From an uncultured Allomuricauda sp. (GTDB lineage: Bacteria > Bacteroidota > Bacteroidia > Flavobacteriales > Flavobacteriaceae), in contig NZ_CAMYIC010000040.1 in the NCBI RefSeq assembly GCF_947258355.1, forward strand, positions 37,085-101,084: a stretch of 64,000 nt of DNA, in the 5' to 3' direction. Position numbers and translations under genes: made by a program. The notes beneath the pieces are model-generated. The model ran no database searches. It saw only the letters and a list, made by a program, of their open reading frames with translations, and was not told the origin of the DNA. Position 1 is the stretch's first letter, and each line of letters opens with the position of its first letter. Positions 55,412 to 63,992 of this stretch are shown here, piece after piece.

Positions 55412-55804
55412 TTAATTGGCCACTTTTTGGTTTAAAATGTGATATCCCAAATAAATCCATGCAGAGATCATGAAAACACCTCCTATTGGTGTTAAAAATC
55501 CGATAATCTTAAAATCAAAATCCGTTAATGTATTCAAGGCCAGCAAGTAAATTGAAAACGAAAACAAGATAACCCCTAAAAGCACCAAAATAAAAACAGT
55601 CTTCTTGGTCTTTGTTCCTACTCCGCTCAATACTCCTAAAAAAAGAAGAAACAAAGCATGGTACATCTGGTACTTAACACCGGTCTCAAAAGTATCGATG
55701 GCTTCAGCGTTCACTAATTTTTCCAGTCCATGAGCTCCAAAAGCACCCAGCATGATCGCCAACATACCCATTAGTATTCCTGCAAACAAAATTGTTCTGT
55801 TCAT
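55412..55804 (-). CDS. DUF423 membrane protein
   Basis: A 130-residue protein with four hydrophobic helices and the family start MLAIMLGAFGAHGLEKLV. DUF423 (YgdD) proteins are widespread and of unknown function. Divergent from the saccharopine dehydrogenase gene. Confidence 0.85.
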   Translation of the reverse strand: MNRTILFAGILMGMLAIMLGAFGAHGLEKLVNAEAIDTFETGVKYQMYHALFLLFLGVLSGVGTKTKKTVFILVLLGVILFSFSIYLLALNTLTDFDFKIIGFLTPIGGVFMISAWIYLGYHILNQKVAN

Positions 55805-55883
55805 AACTTTAACATGCTATTTTTTTATAGATATAACATTTTAATACCTTAGTGTTCCGTTAAATCAAAAGTAAACAAAACAC

Positions 55884-57257
55884 ATGGTCCGTACTATTTT
55901 AGTTGTAGGAGCAGGTAAATCAACCTCATACCTTTTAGATTATTTCCTAAAAAAATCAGACGAAGAAAACATACATATCAAAATCGGAGATCTTCATCCT
56001 GAGAACATCCCAGATGATTTTGCCCAACATCACAATTGTACGGTGTTCGAATTGGACATCTTTAATGAGGAAGAAAGAAAAAAAGCTGTTTCCGAAGCAT
56101 CCATCGTTGTATCCATGCTACCTGCACGTCTGCACATTAATGTTGCCCATGATTGCATTGAGTTTGAAAAACATTTTATAACCGCCTCTTATGTCAGCGA
56201 TCAATTAAAAGAACTTGATGGTGCAGTCAAGGAAAAAGGCCTTGTTTTTATGAACGAAATAGGCCTAGATCCAGGTATTGATCATATGAGCGCTATGGAA
56301 GTTATCGATAGAATCCGGGATGCAGGTGGTAAAATGTTGCTGTTCGAATCCTTTACCGGCGGTTTGGTGGCCCCAGAGAGCGATACCAATCTATGGCATT
56401 ATAAGTTCACTTGGAATCCTAGAAATGTGGTGCTCGCAGGCCAAGGAGGTGCTGCAAAATTCATACAAGAAGGAACCTACAAATACATTCCCTACCAAAA
56501 GTTGTTTAGAAGAACCGAATTCATGGACATTGAAGGTTATGGAACCTTTGAAGCTTATGCCAATCGTGATTCCTTAAAATATCGTGAAGCCTATGGTCTA
56601 CAAGATGCTTTGACCTTGTTTCGGGGAACCATGAGAAGGGTAGGTTTTTCCAAAGCATGGCAAATGTTCGTGATTCTGGGCATGACCGACGACAGTTATG
56701 CTATTGAAAATTCAGAAGGAATGTCGTACCGGGAATTTGTAAACCTGTTTTTACCTTATTCCCCAACAGATTCAGTGGAATTAAAAATGAGGCATTACCT
56801 TAAAATAGATCAAGATGACATTATGTGGGGGAAGCTATTGGAGCTCAATCTTTTTGACGACTCCAAAAAAATACCTTTGAAAAATGCAACCCCTTCCCAA
56901 ATGCTACAATATATCCTTGAGGATAGTTGGACATTGCAAGAAAACGAAAAGGATATGATCGTAATGTACCATAAGTTTGGCTACGAGCTTAATGGGAAAA
57001 AGAAGCAAATCGATGCCAACACGGTAGTTATTGGAGAAAACAGGACCTATACGGCCATGTCCAAAACGGTAGGATTACCCGTTGCCGTGGCCACATTACA
57101 GATTCTGAATGGTAAGATAACCACCCCAGGTGTTCAAATTCCCATCAACAAAGAAGTTTATAAACCCATTCTTGATGAGCTAAAAGCCAATGACATTCAA
57201 TTTAAGGAATACGAAAAACCTTATTTGGGCTATAATCCGGATTCAGTAGCAGGTTAG
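55884..57257 (+). CDS. Saccharopine dehydrogenase-family oxidoreductase
   Basis: A 457-residue enzyme: N-terminal Rossmann domain starting TILVVGAGKSTSYLLDYFL, a central domain with the signature FMNEIGLDPGIDHMSAMEVI, and the family C-terminal half (GVQIPINKEVYKPILDEL). Members reversibly form or cleave saccharopine in lysine metabolism; glutamate-forming lysine degradation is most common in Flavobacteriia. An Lrp-type regulator follows by 48 bases, consistent with amino-acid control. Confidence 0.85.
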   Translation: MVRTILVVGAGKSTSYLLDYFLKKSDEENIHIKIGDLHPENIPDDFAQHHNCTVFELDIFNEEERKKAVSEASIVVSMLPARLHINVAHDCIEFEKHFITASYVSDQLKELDGAVKEKGLVFMNEIGLDPGIDHMSAMEVIDRIRDAGGKMLLFESFTGGLVAPESDTNLWHYKFTWNPRNVVLAGQGGAAKFIQEGTYKYIPYQKLFRRTEFMDIEGYGTFEAYANRDSLKYREAYGLQDALTLFRGTMRRVGFSKAWQMFVILGMTDDSYAIENSEGMSYREFVNLFLPYSPTDSVELKMRHYLKIDQDDIMWGKLLELNLFDDSKKIPLKNATPSQMLQYILEDSWTLQENEKDMIVMYHKFGYELNGKKKQIDANTVVIGENRTYTAMSKTVGLPVAVATLQILNGKITTPGVQIPINKEVYKPILDELKANDIQFKEYEKPYLGYNPDSVAG

Positions 57258-57305
57258 TTTTTATTGTATTTTGAATATCTTTAGCTTTAAATCAAAATTG
57301 AAGTT

Positions 57306-57776
57306 GTGAAAAACAATAACAATTCAGTTAAAATTGATGGTATTGACAAGAAAATCCTAAGACACTTAATGGAGGATGCCCGTAAACCAATTCTTGAGAT
57401 TGCCAGAAATATCGGAATCTCCGGGGCAGCCATCCACCAAAGACTACGTAAATTGGAAAGTTCGGGTCTTATTGCGGGCTCCAAGTTTGTTGTCAACCCA
57501 CGGGTTTTGGGCTATTCCACCATGGCCTACATTGGTATTTATTTGGACAAGGCAATGGCCAATCCAAGAGCGGTAAAACAGCTTGAGCGTATTCCAGAAG
57601 TTTTGGAATGCCATTACACTACTGGTAACTGGTCCATACTTATAAAAGTACTATGCAGGGACAACGAGCACTTAATGCAAGTTCTCAACAAAAAAATACA
57701 GCAAATTGAAGGGGTTTCCCGTACCGAAACCTTTATATCCCTGAACCAACAGATCGATCGCCAAATACAGATTTGA
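57306..57776 (+). CDS. Lrp/AsnC-family transcriptional regulator
   Basis: A 156-residue regulator with an N-terminal helix-turn-helix (IDKKILRHLMEDARKPILEI, ISGAAIHQRLRKLESSGLI) and a C-terminal RAM ligand-binding domain (AYIGIYLDKAMANPRAVKQL). The start is GTG at 57306; the next in-frame ATG would remove the first helix. These regulators respond to amino acids; control of the adjacent saccharopine dehydrogenase gene is the obvious hypothesis. Confidence 0.88.
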   Translation: MKNNNNSVKIDGIDKKILRHLMEDARKPILEIARNIGISGAAIHQRLRKLESSGLIAGSKFVVNPRVLGYSTMAYIGIYLDKAMANPRAVKQLERIPEVLECHYTTGNWSILIKVLCRDNEHLMQVLNKKIQQIEGVSRTETFISLNQQIDRQIQI

Positions 57777-57779
57777 TAT

Positions 57780-57810
57780 TTGTATTGAATCTAAATAAAT
57801 ATTACATTTG
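57780..57810 (+). promoter_or_regulatory. Bacteroidota-type promoter (TTG-N20-TACATTTG)
   Basis: TTG at 57780-57782 and TACATTTG at 57803-57810 are 20 bases apart. The expected start of transcription (about 57815-57818) coincides with the ATG at 57815, so the transcript may be leaderless. Confidence 0.5.
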
Positions 57811-57814
57811 ACCC

Positions 57815-58135
57815 ATGAATGTAATATTTCAATCTACATATTACACCCTATATCAGGCCATCGATGAGCGCTGTTTTTATATTGATTTCGGTAACAAAAC
57901 AGTCCGCATGTCCTTGTGCCAATTACTTTCTCTACGTCATAAAGTGATGAACATCAACATTGAAGATCACTTTGACAGTGATTTGAACAGTCATGGATTT
58001 GAGGTTTTGATGCTCTGTAACAAAGCGCACCTCTTTATCCTCAACACACTGGAAGTACTGGATCTTAAAAACCTTATTGAAAACGGTTTTATGGAGATAG
58101 GCCTTTCCGTTAGATCCGTCGAACTTACCCGGTAA
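57815..58135 (+). CDS. Small conserved-looking protein of unknown function
   Basis: A 106-residue protein without signal peptide or membrane helices. It has a tidy amphipathic pattern (FYIDFGNKTVRMSLCQLLSL, FEVLMLCNKAHLFILNTLEV) and normal codon usage, so I take it as real. No domain is recognised; it might belong to a Bacteroidota DUF family. It carries its own consensus promoter. No function is proposed. Confidence 0.6.
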   Translation: MNVIFQSTYYTLYQAIDERCFYIDFGNKTVRMSLCQLLSLRHKVMNINIEDHFDSDLNSHGFEVLMLCNKAHLFILNTLEVLDLKNLIENGFMEIGLSVRSVELTR

Positions 58136-58245
58136 TCAACCTTAATTTAATCCAGTCTTAGTTGACTTCTAAATTATAGGAACGCACAGTGCAAACAGAT
58201 TAAATTCTGTAACTTTATAAGACAATCACACAAGTATTATATACA

Positions 58246-58764
58246 ATGAAAGATATTGCAAGACAAAGTATGAGCATTAAAGTGGAATCCATGGATCTGC
58301 TCAACGGACAAATAAAAATGGAAGCTCATGCATCTGCCACCTATTTGGCCATGGCATCGTGGTGTGAGCAAAACGGCTTTTTTACCAGTGCCAAGTTTTT
58401 CTTTAAACAGGCAGAGGAAGAACGTGAGCATATGATGAAGATTTTTAACTTTTTAGTGGATACCGGAGGCAACCCAATTTCGCCGGAAATTACCGACATC
58501 AACCATGATTACTCCTCTATCACCGATGTTTTTGAATCCACTTTGGAACATGAGGTAAAAGTGACAAAATCCATCCACAATATTGTGAAAAAAGCTAGGG
58601 AAACCGGTGATATTGCCACTGAACGCTTTTTGGACTGGTTTGTTATGGAACAGGTTGAAGAAGAAAACACGATCAGGGACATTCTGGATATGATCGAAGT
58701 TACTGGCACTGAAGGTGTAGGTCTTCAAATGATCGACAATCAAGTTGCCAATTGGATTGAATAA
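58246..58764 (+). CDS. Bacterial non-heme ferritin
   Basis: A 172-residue four-helix ferritin. The ferroxidase ligands are present by position: E26 (QIKMEAHAS), E59 and H62 (EEREHMM), E103 (EHEVK) and the last-helix E135/Q136. It would store iron as a 24-mer. A start at Met9 (58270) would give the more usual N-terminus; the ATG at 58246 is kept because the frame is open and no promoter overlaps it. Confidence 0.92.
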   Translation: MKDIARQSMSIKVESMDLLNGQIKMEAHASATYLAMASWCEQNGFFTSAKFFFKQAEEEREHMMKIFNFLVDTGGNPISPEITDINHDYSSITDVFESTLEHEVKVTKSIHNIVKKARETGDIATERFLDWFVMEQVEEENTIRDILDMIEVTGTEGVGLQMIDNQVANWIE

Positions 58765-58786
58765 AACAATGCATTCGTAAATATAA

Positions 58787-58814
58787 AAAGGGAGCCGATT
58801 GGCTCCCTTTTTTT
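58787..58814. terminator. Bidirectional terminator between ferritin and metallopeptidase genes
   Basis: A 10-bp stem (AAAGGGAGCC / GGCTCCCTTT) with loop GATT, an A-run before and a T-run after, between convergent genes. Confidence 0.85.
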
Positions 58815-58830
58815 CATAATTTTATGATTC

Positions 58831-59532
58831 TTAATCTCTTCCCCCAAATACTTGGAGTGCCCAATACAACAAGGAGGCCAAAGCACCTAGTGCCGCTACC
58901 AAATAAGTTCTTGCTGCCCACTTCAGGGCATCTTCTGCACCGGAATATTCTTCCTGGGTTACCATATTCTTCTGTTTTAGCCATACCAATGCTCTTTTAC
59001 TGGCATCGTATTCCACTGGCAGGGTGATAAAACTGAACAAGGTTGCAAACCCCATCATAATCAATCCAGCTACCGCGATATAAAAACCGATGCCACCAGC
59101 AACACCTGTTACCGCCATCAGCATAATACCACCAAATACCACCCATGTGGACATCCCTGAAGTGACACTTACCACGGGAACCAATTTGGAGCGCATGGTC
59201 AGCCATTCATAGGCCTGGGCATGCTGAACCGCGTGCCCGCATTCGTGTGCAGCCACTGCTGCTGCAGAGGCGTTTCGTTGATTATACACGCCTTCACTCA
59301 GGTTGACCGTTTTGTTTTTTGGGTTATAGTGGTCCGTGAGCATTCCTGGTGTTGAAATCACCTTCACATCCCTAATTCCATGGTCATCCAACATTTTCTG
59401 AGCTATCTCCGCACCGCTCATACCATTTCTTAGGTGGACCTTGGAATATTTTTTGAACTTGCTTTTTAATTGGTTGCTTACCAACCAGCTGACCAGAGCA
59501 ATTCCCCCGATCAATATATAATATGTCATCAT
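58831..59532 (-). CDS. Membrane zinc metallopeptidase (YugP/DUF2324 family)
   Basis: A 233-residue protein: one N-terminal membrane helix, a zincin motif H96-E-C-G-H100 in VAAHECGHAVQHA, and further helices near 125-145 and 150-175. The family (COG2738-like) is widespread and its substrates are unknown. The second Met is an equally good start. Confidence 0.85.
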   Translation of the reverse strand: MMTYYILIGGIALVSWLVSNQLKSKFKKYSKVHLRNGMSGAEIAQKMLDDHGIRDVKVISTPGMLTDHYNPKNKTVNLSEGVYNQRNASAAAVAAHECGHAVQHAQAYEWLTMRSKLVPVVSVTSGMSTWVVFGGIMLMAVTGVAGGIGFYIAVAGLIMMGFATLFSFITLPVEYDASKRALVWLKQKNMVTQEEYSGAEDALKWAARTYLVAALGALASLLYWALQVFGGRD

Positions 59533-59573
59533 AGCTTTTTCTCTTTATATGAATATAAATATACCACATAAAA

Positions 59574-59603
59574 GCAAAAACCCCGCCAAATATCAGCAGG
59601 GTT
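59574..59603 (-). terminator. Terminator of alanine dehydrogenase gene
   Basis: On the minus strand an 8-bp stem (AACCCTGC with GCGGGGTT, one G-T pair) closes before a T-run; it lies 26 bases after the gene's stop. Confidence 0.6.
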
Positions 59604-59628
59604 ATTTAACTGTCAAAATGTTAGTGTA

Positions 59629-60729
59629 TTAAACCAATACCGGCTCCAATTGAAAGGTTTCGGCGATTTCTTTGTAAACCACTTCACCCTCGATCACATT
59701 CAATCCTTTCTCCAAAGATCTGTCCAATTTGCAGGCGCTTCTCCATCCCATATTGGCCAATTTTAGCACATAGGGCAGTGTTACATTCGTCAAGGCAACA
59801 GTAGAAGTATAAGGCACTGCCCCTGGCATATTGGCTACACAGTAATGGACCACATCATCAATTATAAATATGGGGTCCTCATGGGTTGTTGGTTTGGTGG
59901 TTTCCACACATCCTCCCTGGTCTACCGCTACATCGACTATAACGGTTCCCGGATGCATCTCCTTGAGCATGTCCCTAGTAATCAAATTAGGGGCTTTTGC
60001 TCCTTTTAAAAGGACTCCACCGATAATTAAATCGTTTGTTTTTATATGTTTTCTGATATTGAACTCGTTGGAAAAACCAGTTACCACATGGCTTGGCATA
60101 ATGTCGTTGACATATCTTAGACGTTTCATGTTCACATCCAAAATGGTTACTTGAGCACCCAATCCTGCTGCCATTTTAGCAGCCTGAATACCAACGGTAC
60201 CCGCTCCAAGGACCAAAACCCGTCCCGGAGACACTCCTGGAACTCCCCCCAATAGCACTCCTTTTCCTTTTACAGGCTTTTCCAAATACTTGGCGCCTTG
60301 CTGAATCGCCATTCTACCTGCAACTTCGGACATTGGCGTAAGCAGTGGCAATGTTCCATCTTCATCTTCAACGGTTTCATAAGCAATACAAATAGCTTTG
60401 CTTTTGATCATGGCCTTGGTCAAAGCTTCGCTCGATGCAAAATGGAAGTACGTAAACACAATCTGTCCTTCCTGAATTAAATTATACTCCTCAGCGATTG
60501 GCTCTTTTACCTTTACGATCATATCGCTCATGGCATATACCTGACCGATAGTATCCAAAATAGTGGCCCCGGCCTGTTGGTAATCCTGATTGAAAAAACC
60601 ACTGCCCTCACCTGCGCCGGATTGCACATATACGGTATGGTTGTTCTTTACCAATTCAAATACACCGGCAGGCGTCATACCAACCCGGCTTTCGTTGTTC
60701 TTGATTTCTTTAGGTATCCCAACAGTCAT
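59629..60729 (-). CDS. ald: Alanine dehydrogenase
   Basis: A 366-residue enzyme from the ATG at 60729 (a TTG frame begins ten codons upstream). Motifs: GIPKEIKNNESRVGMTPAGV at the N-terminus with the substrate-binding lysine region, the NAD-binding VLGAGTVGIQAAKMA, and DVAVDQGGCVETT. It interconverts alanine and pyruvate plus ammonia. The upstream gap holds an unusual set of C/G-tract repeats. A one-gene unit with its own terminator. Confidence 0.93.
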   Translation of the reverse strand: MTVGIPKEIKNNESRVGMTPAGVFELVKNNHTVYVQSGAGEGSGFFNQDYQQAGATILDTIGQVYAMSDMIVKVKEPIAEEYNLIQEGQIVFTYFHFASSEALTKAMIKSKAICIAYETVEDEDGTLPLLTPMSEVAGRMAIQQGAKYLEKPVKGKGVLLGGVPGVSPGRVLVLGAGTVGIQAAKMAAGLGAQVTILDVNMKRLRYVNDIMPSHVVTGFSNEFNIRKHIKTNDLIIGGVLLKGAKAPNLITRDMLKEMHPGTVIVDVAVDQGGCVETTKPTTHEDPIFIIDDVVHYCVANMPGAVPYTSTVALTNVTLPYVLKLANMGWRSACKLDRSLEKGLNVIEGEVVYKEIAETFQLEPVLV

Positions 60730-60799
60730 AATGTTGCGTTTAATGGTTTCTGGATCCAAATTTGAACAAAATTTTTAAATAAAAACACAAATACTCGAC

Positions 60800-60909
60800 A
60801 AAAAGTAGGGGTAAATAGTCGAAATAACCATTTTTTAACATTTAAACCCCCATTTTAATGGGGGTAAAATAATTTTTTAGTTGTTTTAACTATAGTACCC
60901 CTACTTTTT
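60800..60909. repeat. 14-bp perfect inverted repeat flanking a G/C-tract palindrome, upstream of ald
   Basis: AAAAAGTAGGGGTA (60800-60813) recurs inverted as TACCCCTACTTTTT (60896-60909), with a second palindrome ACCCCCATT-TT-AATGGGGGT (60846-60865) between. A further AGGGGTAT occurs at 60911-60918 and 60963-60970. The arms could form a large hairpin or serve as operators for ald. Confidence 0.55.
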
Positions 60910-60932
60910 TAGGGGTATAAATCGATAAAAAC

Positions 60933-60962
60933 AAAAAAAGCATGCCGATCGGCATGCTTTTT
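60933..60962 (-). terminator. Terminator of leuS
   Basis: A perfect 18-bp palindrome (GCATGCCGATCGGCATGC, 60940-60957) flanked by A7 and T5; on the minus strand this gives a stem plus U-run about 55 bases after the leuS stop. Confidence 0.8.
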
Positions 60963-61016
60963 AGGGGTATTCCTATAAAATTCTTAAATAATTCGGCTAA
61001 TAATCCTGTTTTGAGA

Positions 61017-63959
61017 CTATCCTACGATATTCACAATCTTTCCAGGTACCACGATTACCTTTTTAGGGTCACGACCCTGTAGTTGCTCTTTTGTTTTTTC
61101 GTGAGCCAAAACGGCAGCTTCAATATCCTCCTTGCTCATATCCAATGGTAACTCCAATTTGAAACGCATTTTCCCGTTGAACGATATCGGATACTCCTTA
61201 CTGCTCTCCACCAAGTACTTTTCCTCAAACTTTGGGAAAGGTGCTTCGGCTATGGACTCTGAATGACCCAAACGACTCCAAAGCTCTTCGGCAATGTGAG
61301 GTGCATAAGGGGACACCAAAATAGCCAAAGGTTCCAAAATAGCTTTGCTAGTACATTTTTGTGATGTCAACTCGTTGACACAGATCATAAAGGTAGAGAC
61401 CGAAGTATTGAACGAGAAGTTCTCAACGTCCTCCTCTACCTTTTTGATGGTCTTGTGCAGCGTTTTGAGATTGTCCGCTGTAGGCTCCTTATCCTCAATA
61501 GTTGCATACAACTTCCAAAGTTTCTTTAAGAAAGAATGTACACCAGTAATACCTGCCGTGTTCCAAGGCTTGGATTGCTCCAGTGGTCCGAGGAACATTT
61601 CGTACAAACGAAGGGAATCTGCCCCGTACTCCTCACAAATGGCATCTGGGTTAACGACATTGTATTTGGATTTGGACATTTTTTCCACTTCTCGGCCTAC
61701 AATGTACTTTCCATCTTCAAGAATGAATTCAGCATCTTTATATTCCGGTTGCCATTGTTTGAATGCTTCCACATCCAATTCATCGGATGCATTTACCAAA
61801 GAAACATCAGCATGAACAGAATTTAATGGAGTAATCAAAATCAACTCATCATTCTCAATTCTATTTAATAACTCTGAATCAATGTGAGACTTTACAAGCA
61901 GAATCAAATCATTATCACTTTCATAAAGTGATTTTTTATATAGTTCTTTTGAGATGAAAATAAATTTCTTGTCCACAAGTGCTTCATCTGTCACACCCTT
62001 TTCTAATACCGAGTAATATGTAAAATATACAAAAGCACTCGTCCCCGTAATCATCCCCTGGTTGATCAACTTTTGGGCAAACTCGTCTTTGGGCACATAA
62101 CCCATATCAAACATAAACTTCTGCCAAAAACGGGAATACAATAAGTGGCCCGTAGCGTGTTCGCTACCTCCTATATATAAGTCCACATCTTGCCAATAGT
62201 TGATGGCTTCTGGAGAGAAAATAGCGTCATCATTCCGTGGATCCATATACCTGTTAAAGTATTGGGAACTTCCAGCCCAACCCGGCATGGTGTTCAATTC
62301 CAAAGGAAAAACGGTTTTATGGTCAATTAGATCATTGGAAACGACTTCATTTTTATCAGTGTCCCATGCCCACTCGGTGGCATTACCCAGTGGTGGCTCG
62401 CCTGTTTCGGTGGGGAGGTATTTTTCAACTTCGGGCAATTGCAGGGGCAAATGCTCCAAATCGATCATTTGCGGCATGCCATCCACGTAATACACTGGGA
62501 AAGGCTCTCCCCAGTACCGCTGACGGCTAAATACGGCATCGCGCAAACGGTAATTCACTTTTCCTTCGCCATGACCAATCTTCTCCAATTCGGCAATGGC
62601 TTTCTTCATGGCATCGGAATAAGAAAGTCCATTTAGAAAATCAGAATTGGCGATTACCGTAGTTTCCTTATCTGCAAATGCTTCTTCAGAAATATCCACC
62701 CCTTCAAAAATGTTGGGGATGTCTATATTGTAATGTTTTGCAAAGTCATAATCACGTTGGTCGCCACAGGGCACGGCCATTACAGCTCCTGTTCCATAAC
62801 TGGCCAACACGTAGTCGCCAATCCAAATTGGGATAGGTTCCTTGGTAAACGGATGCTCTGCATAAGCTCCCGTAAACACCCCGGAAATGGTTTTTACATC
62901 AGCCATACGATCACGTTCGGAACGCTTTGCCGTAGCTTCCACGTACGCATCAACCTCGGCTTTTTGTTCTGGGGTCGTAATCTTGGCCACCAATTCGTGT
63001 TCAGGAGCCAAGGTCATAAAGCTTACTCCGAAAATGGTATCGGGGCGGGTGGTGAAAACCTCAATGGTATCTTCCTCGCCTTTTATATTAAAGGTCACCG
63101 ATGCGCCCACTGAACGTCCAATCCAGTTGGTCTGGGAATCTTTTAACGGCTGAGGCCAATCTATTTTGTCCAATCCGTCCAACAAACGTTGTGCATATGC
63201 GGTGATACGCATACTCCATTGCGTCATTTTTTTGCGAACCACGGGATGACCTCCACGCTCGGAAACACCGTTCACGATTTCATCATTGGCCAAAACGGTT
63301 CCCAAGGCGGGACACCAGTTCACTTCGGTATCCGCCAAATAGGTCAATCTGTATTTAAGAAGGATCTCTTGCTTTTCGGTGTCGGAATACCCATTCCAAG
63401 TTGCAGCATCAAAACTTGGGACATCATCATCACAAGCGGCTTCAACATTGGCATTTCCTTCTTTTTCAAAAATGGAGATTAAACTGGAAATGTTTTCCGC
63501 TTTGTCCGACTTCTTATTGTACCACGCATTGAACAATTGAATAAAAATCCATTGTGTCCATTTATAATATTGCGGGTTAGAGGTACGAACTTCGCGGCTC
63601 CAATCAAAAGAAAAACCAAGTTGGTCCAACTGCTCGCGATACCGGTTGATGTTGTTCTCCGTGGTAATGGCCGGGTGTTGCCCTGTTTGAATCGCATATT
63701 GCTCCGCAGGCAATCCGAAGGAATCGTAGCCCATCGGGTGCAATACATTGAATCCTTTATGTCTTTTGTAACGCGAATAGATGTCCGTGGCAATGTAGCC
63801 CAGTGGGTGCCCTACGTGCAATCCTGCCCCAGATGGGTAAGGGAACATCGACAATGCATAAAATTTAGGTTTGTCGGAATCGTTGGATGCCTTAAAAGTT
63901 TCATTTTCTGCCCAATACTTCTGCCATTTGGCCTCAATCTCGCGGAAATCGTAATTCAT
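61017..63959 (-). CDS. leuS: Leucyl-tRNA synthetase
   Basis: A 980-residue class I synthetase. HIGH is HVGH (GAGLHVGHPLGY), KMSKS is exact (VEKMSKSKYNVVNPD), and the CP1 editing domain lies between about 220 and 420 (FTTRPDTIFGVSFM). Length exceeds the ~860 typical of E. coli. Part of the excess is the early insertion usual in Bacteroidota (about 150-215) and part is an AT-rich stretch at about 645-725 before KMSKS. It charges tRNA-Leu with editing. Confidence 0.93.
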   Translation of the reverse strand: MNYDFREIEAKWQKYWAENETFKASNDSDKPKFYALSMFPYPSGAGLHVGHPLGYIATDIYSRYKRHKGFNVLHPMGYDSFGLPAEQYAIQTGQHPAITTENNINRYREQLDQLGFSFDWSREVRTSNPQYYKWTQWIFIQLFNAWYNKKSDKAENISSLISIFEKEGNANVEAACDDDVPSFDAATWNGYSDTEKQEILLKYRLTYLADTEVNWCPALGTVLANDEIVNGVSERGGHPVVRKKMTQWSMRITAYAQRLLDGLDKIDWPQPLKDSQTNWIGRSVGASVTFNIKGEEDTIEVFTTRPDTIFGVSFMTLAPEHELVAKITTPEQKAEVDAYVEATAKRSERDRMADVKTISGVFTGAYAEHPFTKEPIPIWIGDYVLASYGTGAVMAVPCGDQRDYDFAKHYNIDIPNIFEGVDISEEAFADKETTVIANSDFLNGLSYSDAMKKAIAELEKIGHGEGKVNYRLRDAVFSRQRYWGEPFPVYYVDGMPQMIDLEHLPLQLPEVEKYLPTETGEPPLGNATEWAWDTDKNEVVSNDLIDHKTVFPLELNTMPGWAGSSQYFNRYMDPRNDDAIFSPEAINYWQDVDLYIGGSEHATGHLLYSRFWQKFMFDMGYVPKDEFAQKLINQGMITGTSAFVYFTYYSVLEKGVTDEALVDKKFIFISKELYKKSLYESDNDLILLVKSHIDSELLNRIENDELILITPLNSVHADVSLVNASDELDVEAFKQWQPEYKDAEFILEDGKYIVGREVEKMSKSKYNVVNPDAICEEYGADSLRLYEMFLGPLEQSKPWNTAGITGVHSFLKKLWKLYATIEDKEPTADNLKTLHKTIKKVEEDVENFSFNTSVSTFMICVNELTSQKCTSKAILEPLAILVSPYAPHIAEELWSRLGHSESIAEAPFPKFEEKYLVESSKEYPISFNGKMRFKLELPLDMSKEDIEAAVLAHEKTKEQLQGRDPKKVIVVPGKIVNIVG

Positions 63960-63984
63960 TGTTAATCTTGTTCAATTTCGTGTG

Positions 63985-63992
63985 CAAAAATA
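63985..63992 (-). promoter_or_regulatory. -7 element (TATTTTTG) for leuS
   Basis: Minus-strand TATTTTTG matches TAnnTTTG 26 bases before the leuS ATG. The -33 box would lie beyond the window edge. Confidence 0.5.

Noticed and set aside
61017..63959. Frameshift or chimera in leuS because of its 980-residue length
   Set aside because: The frame is continuous with HVGH, editing and KMSKS regions in order; the extra length is in-frame insertions.
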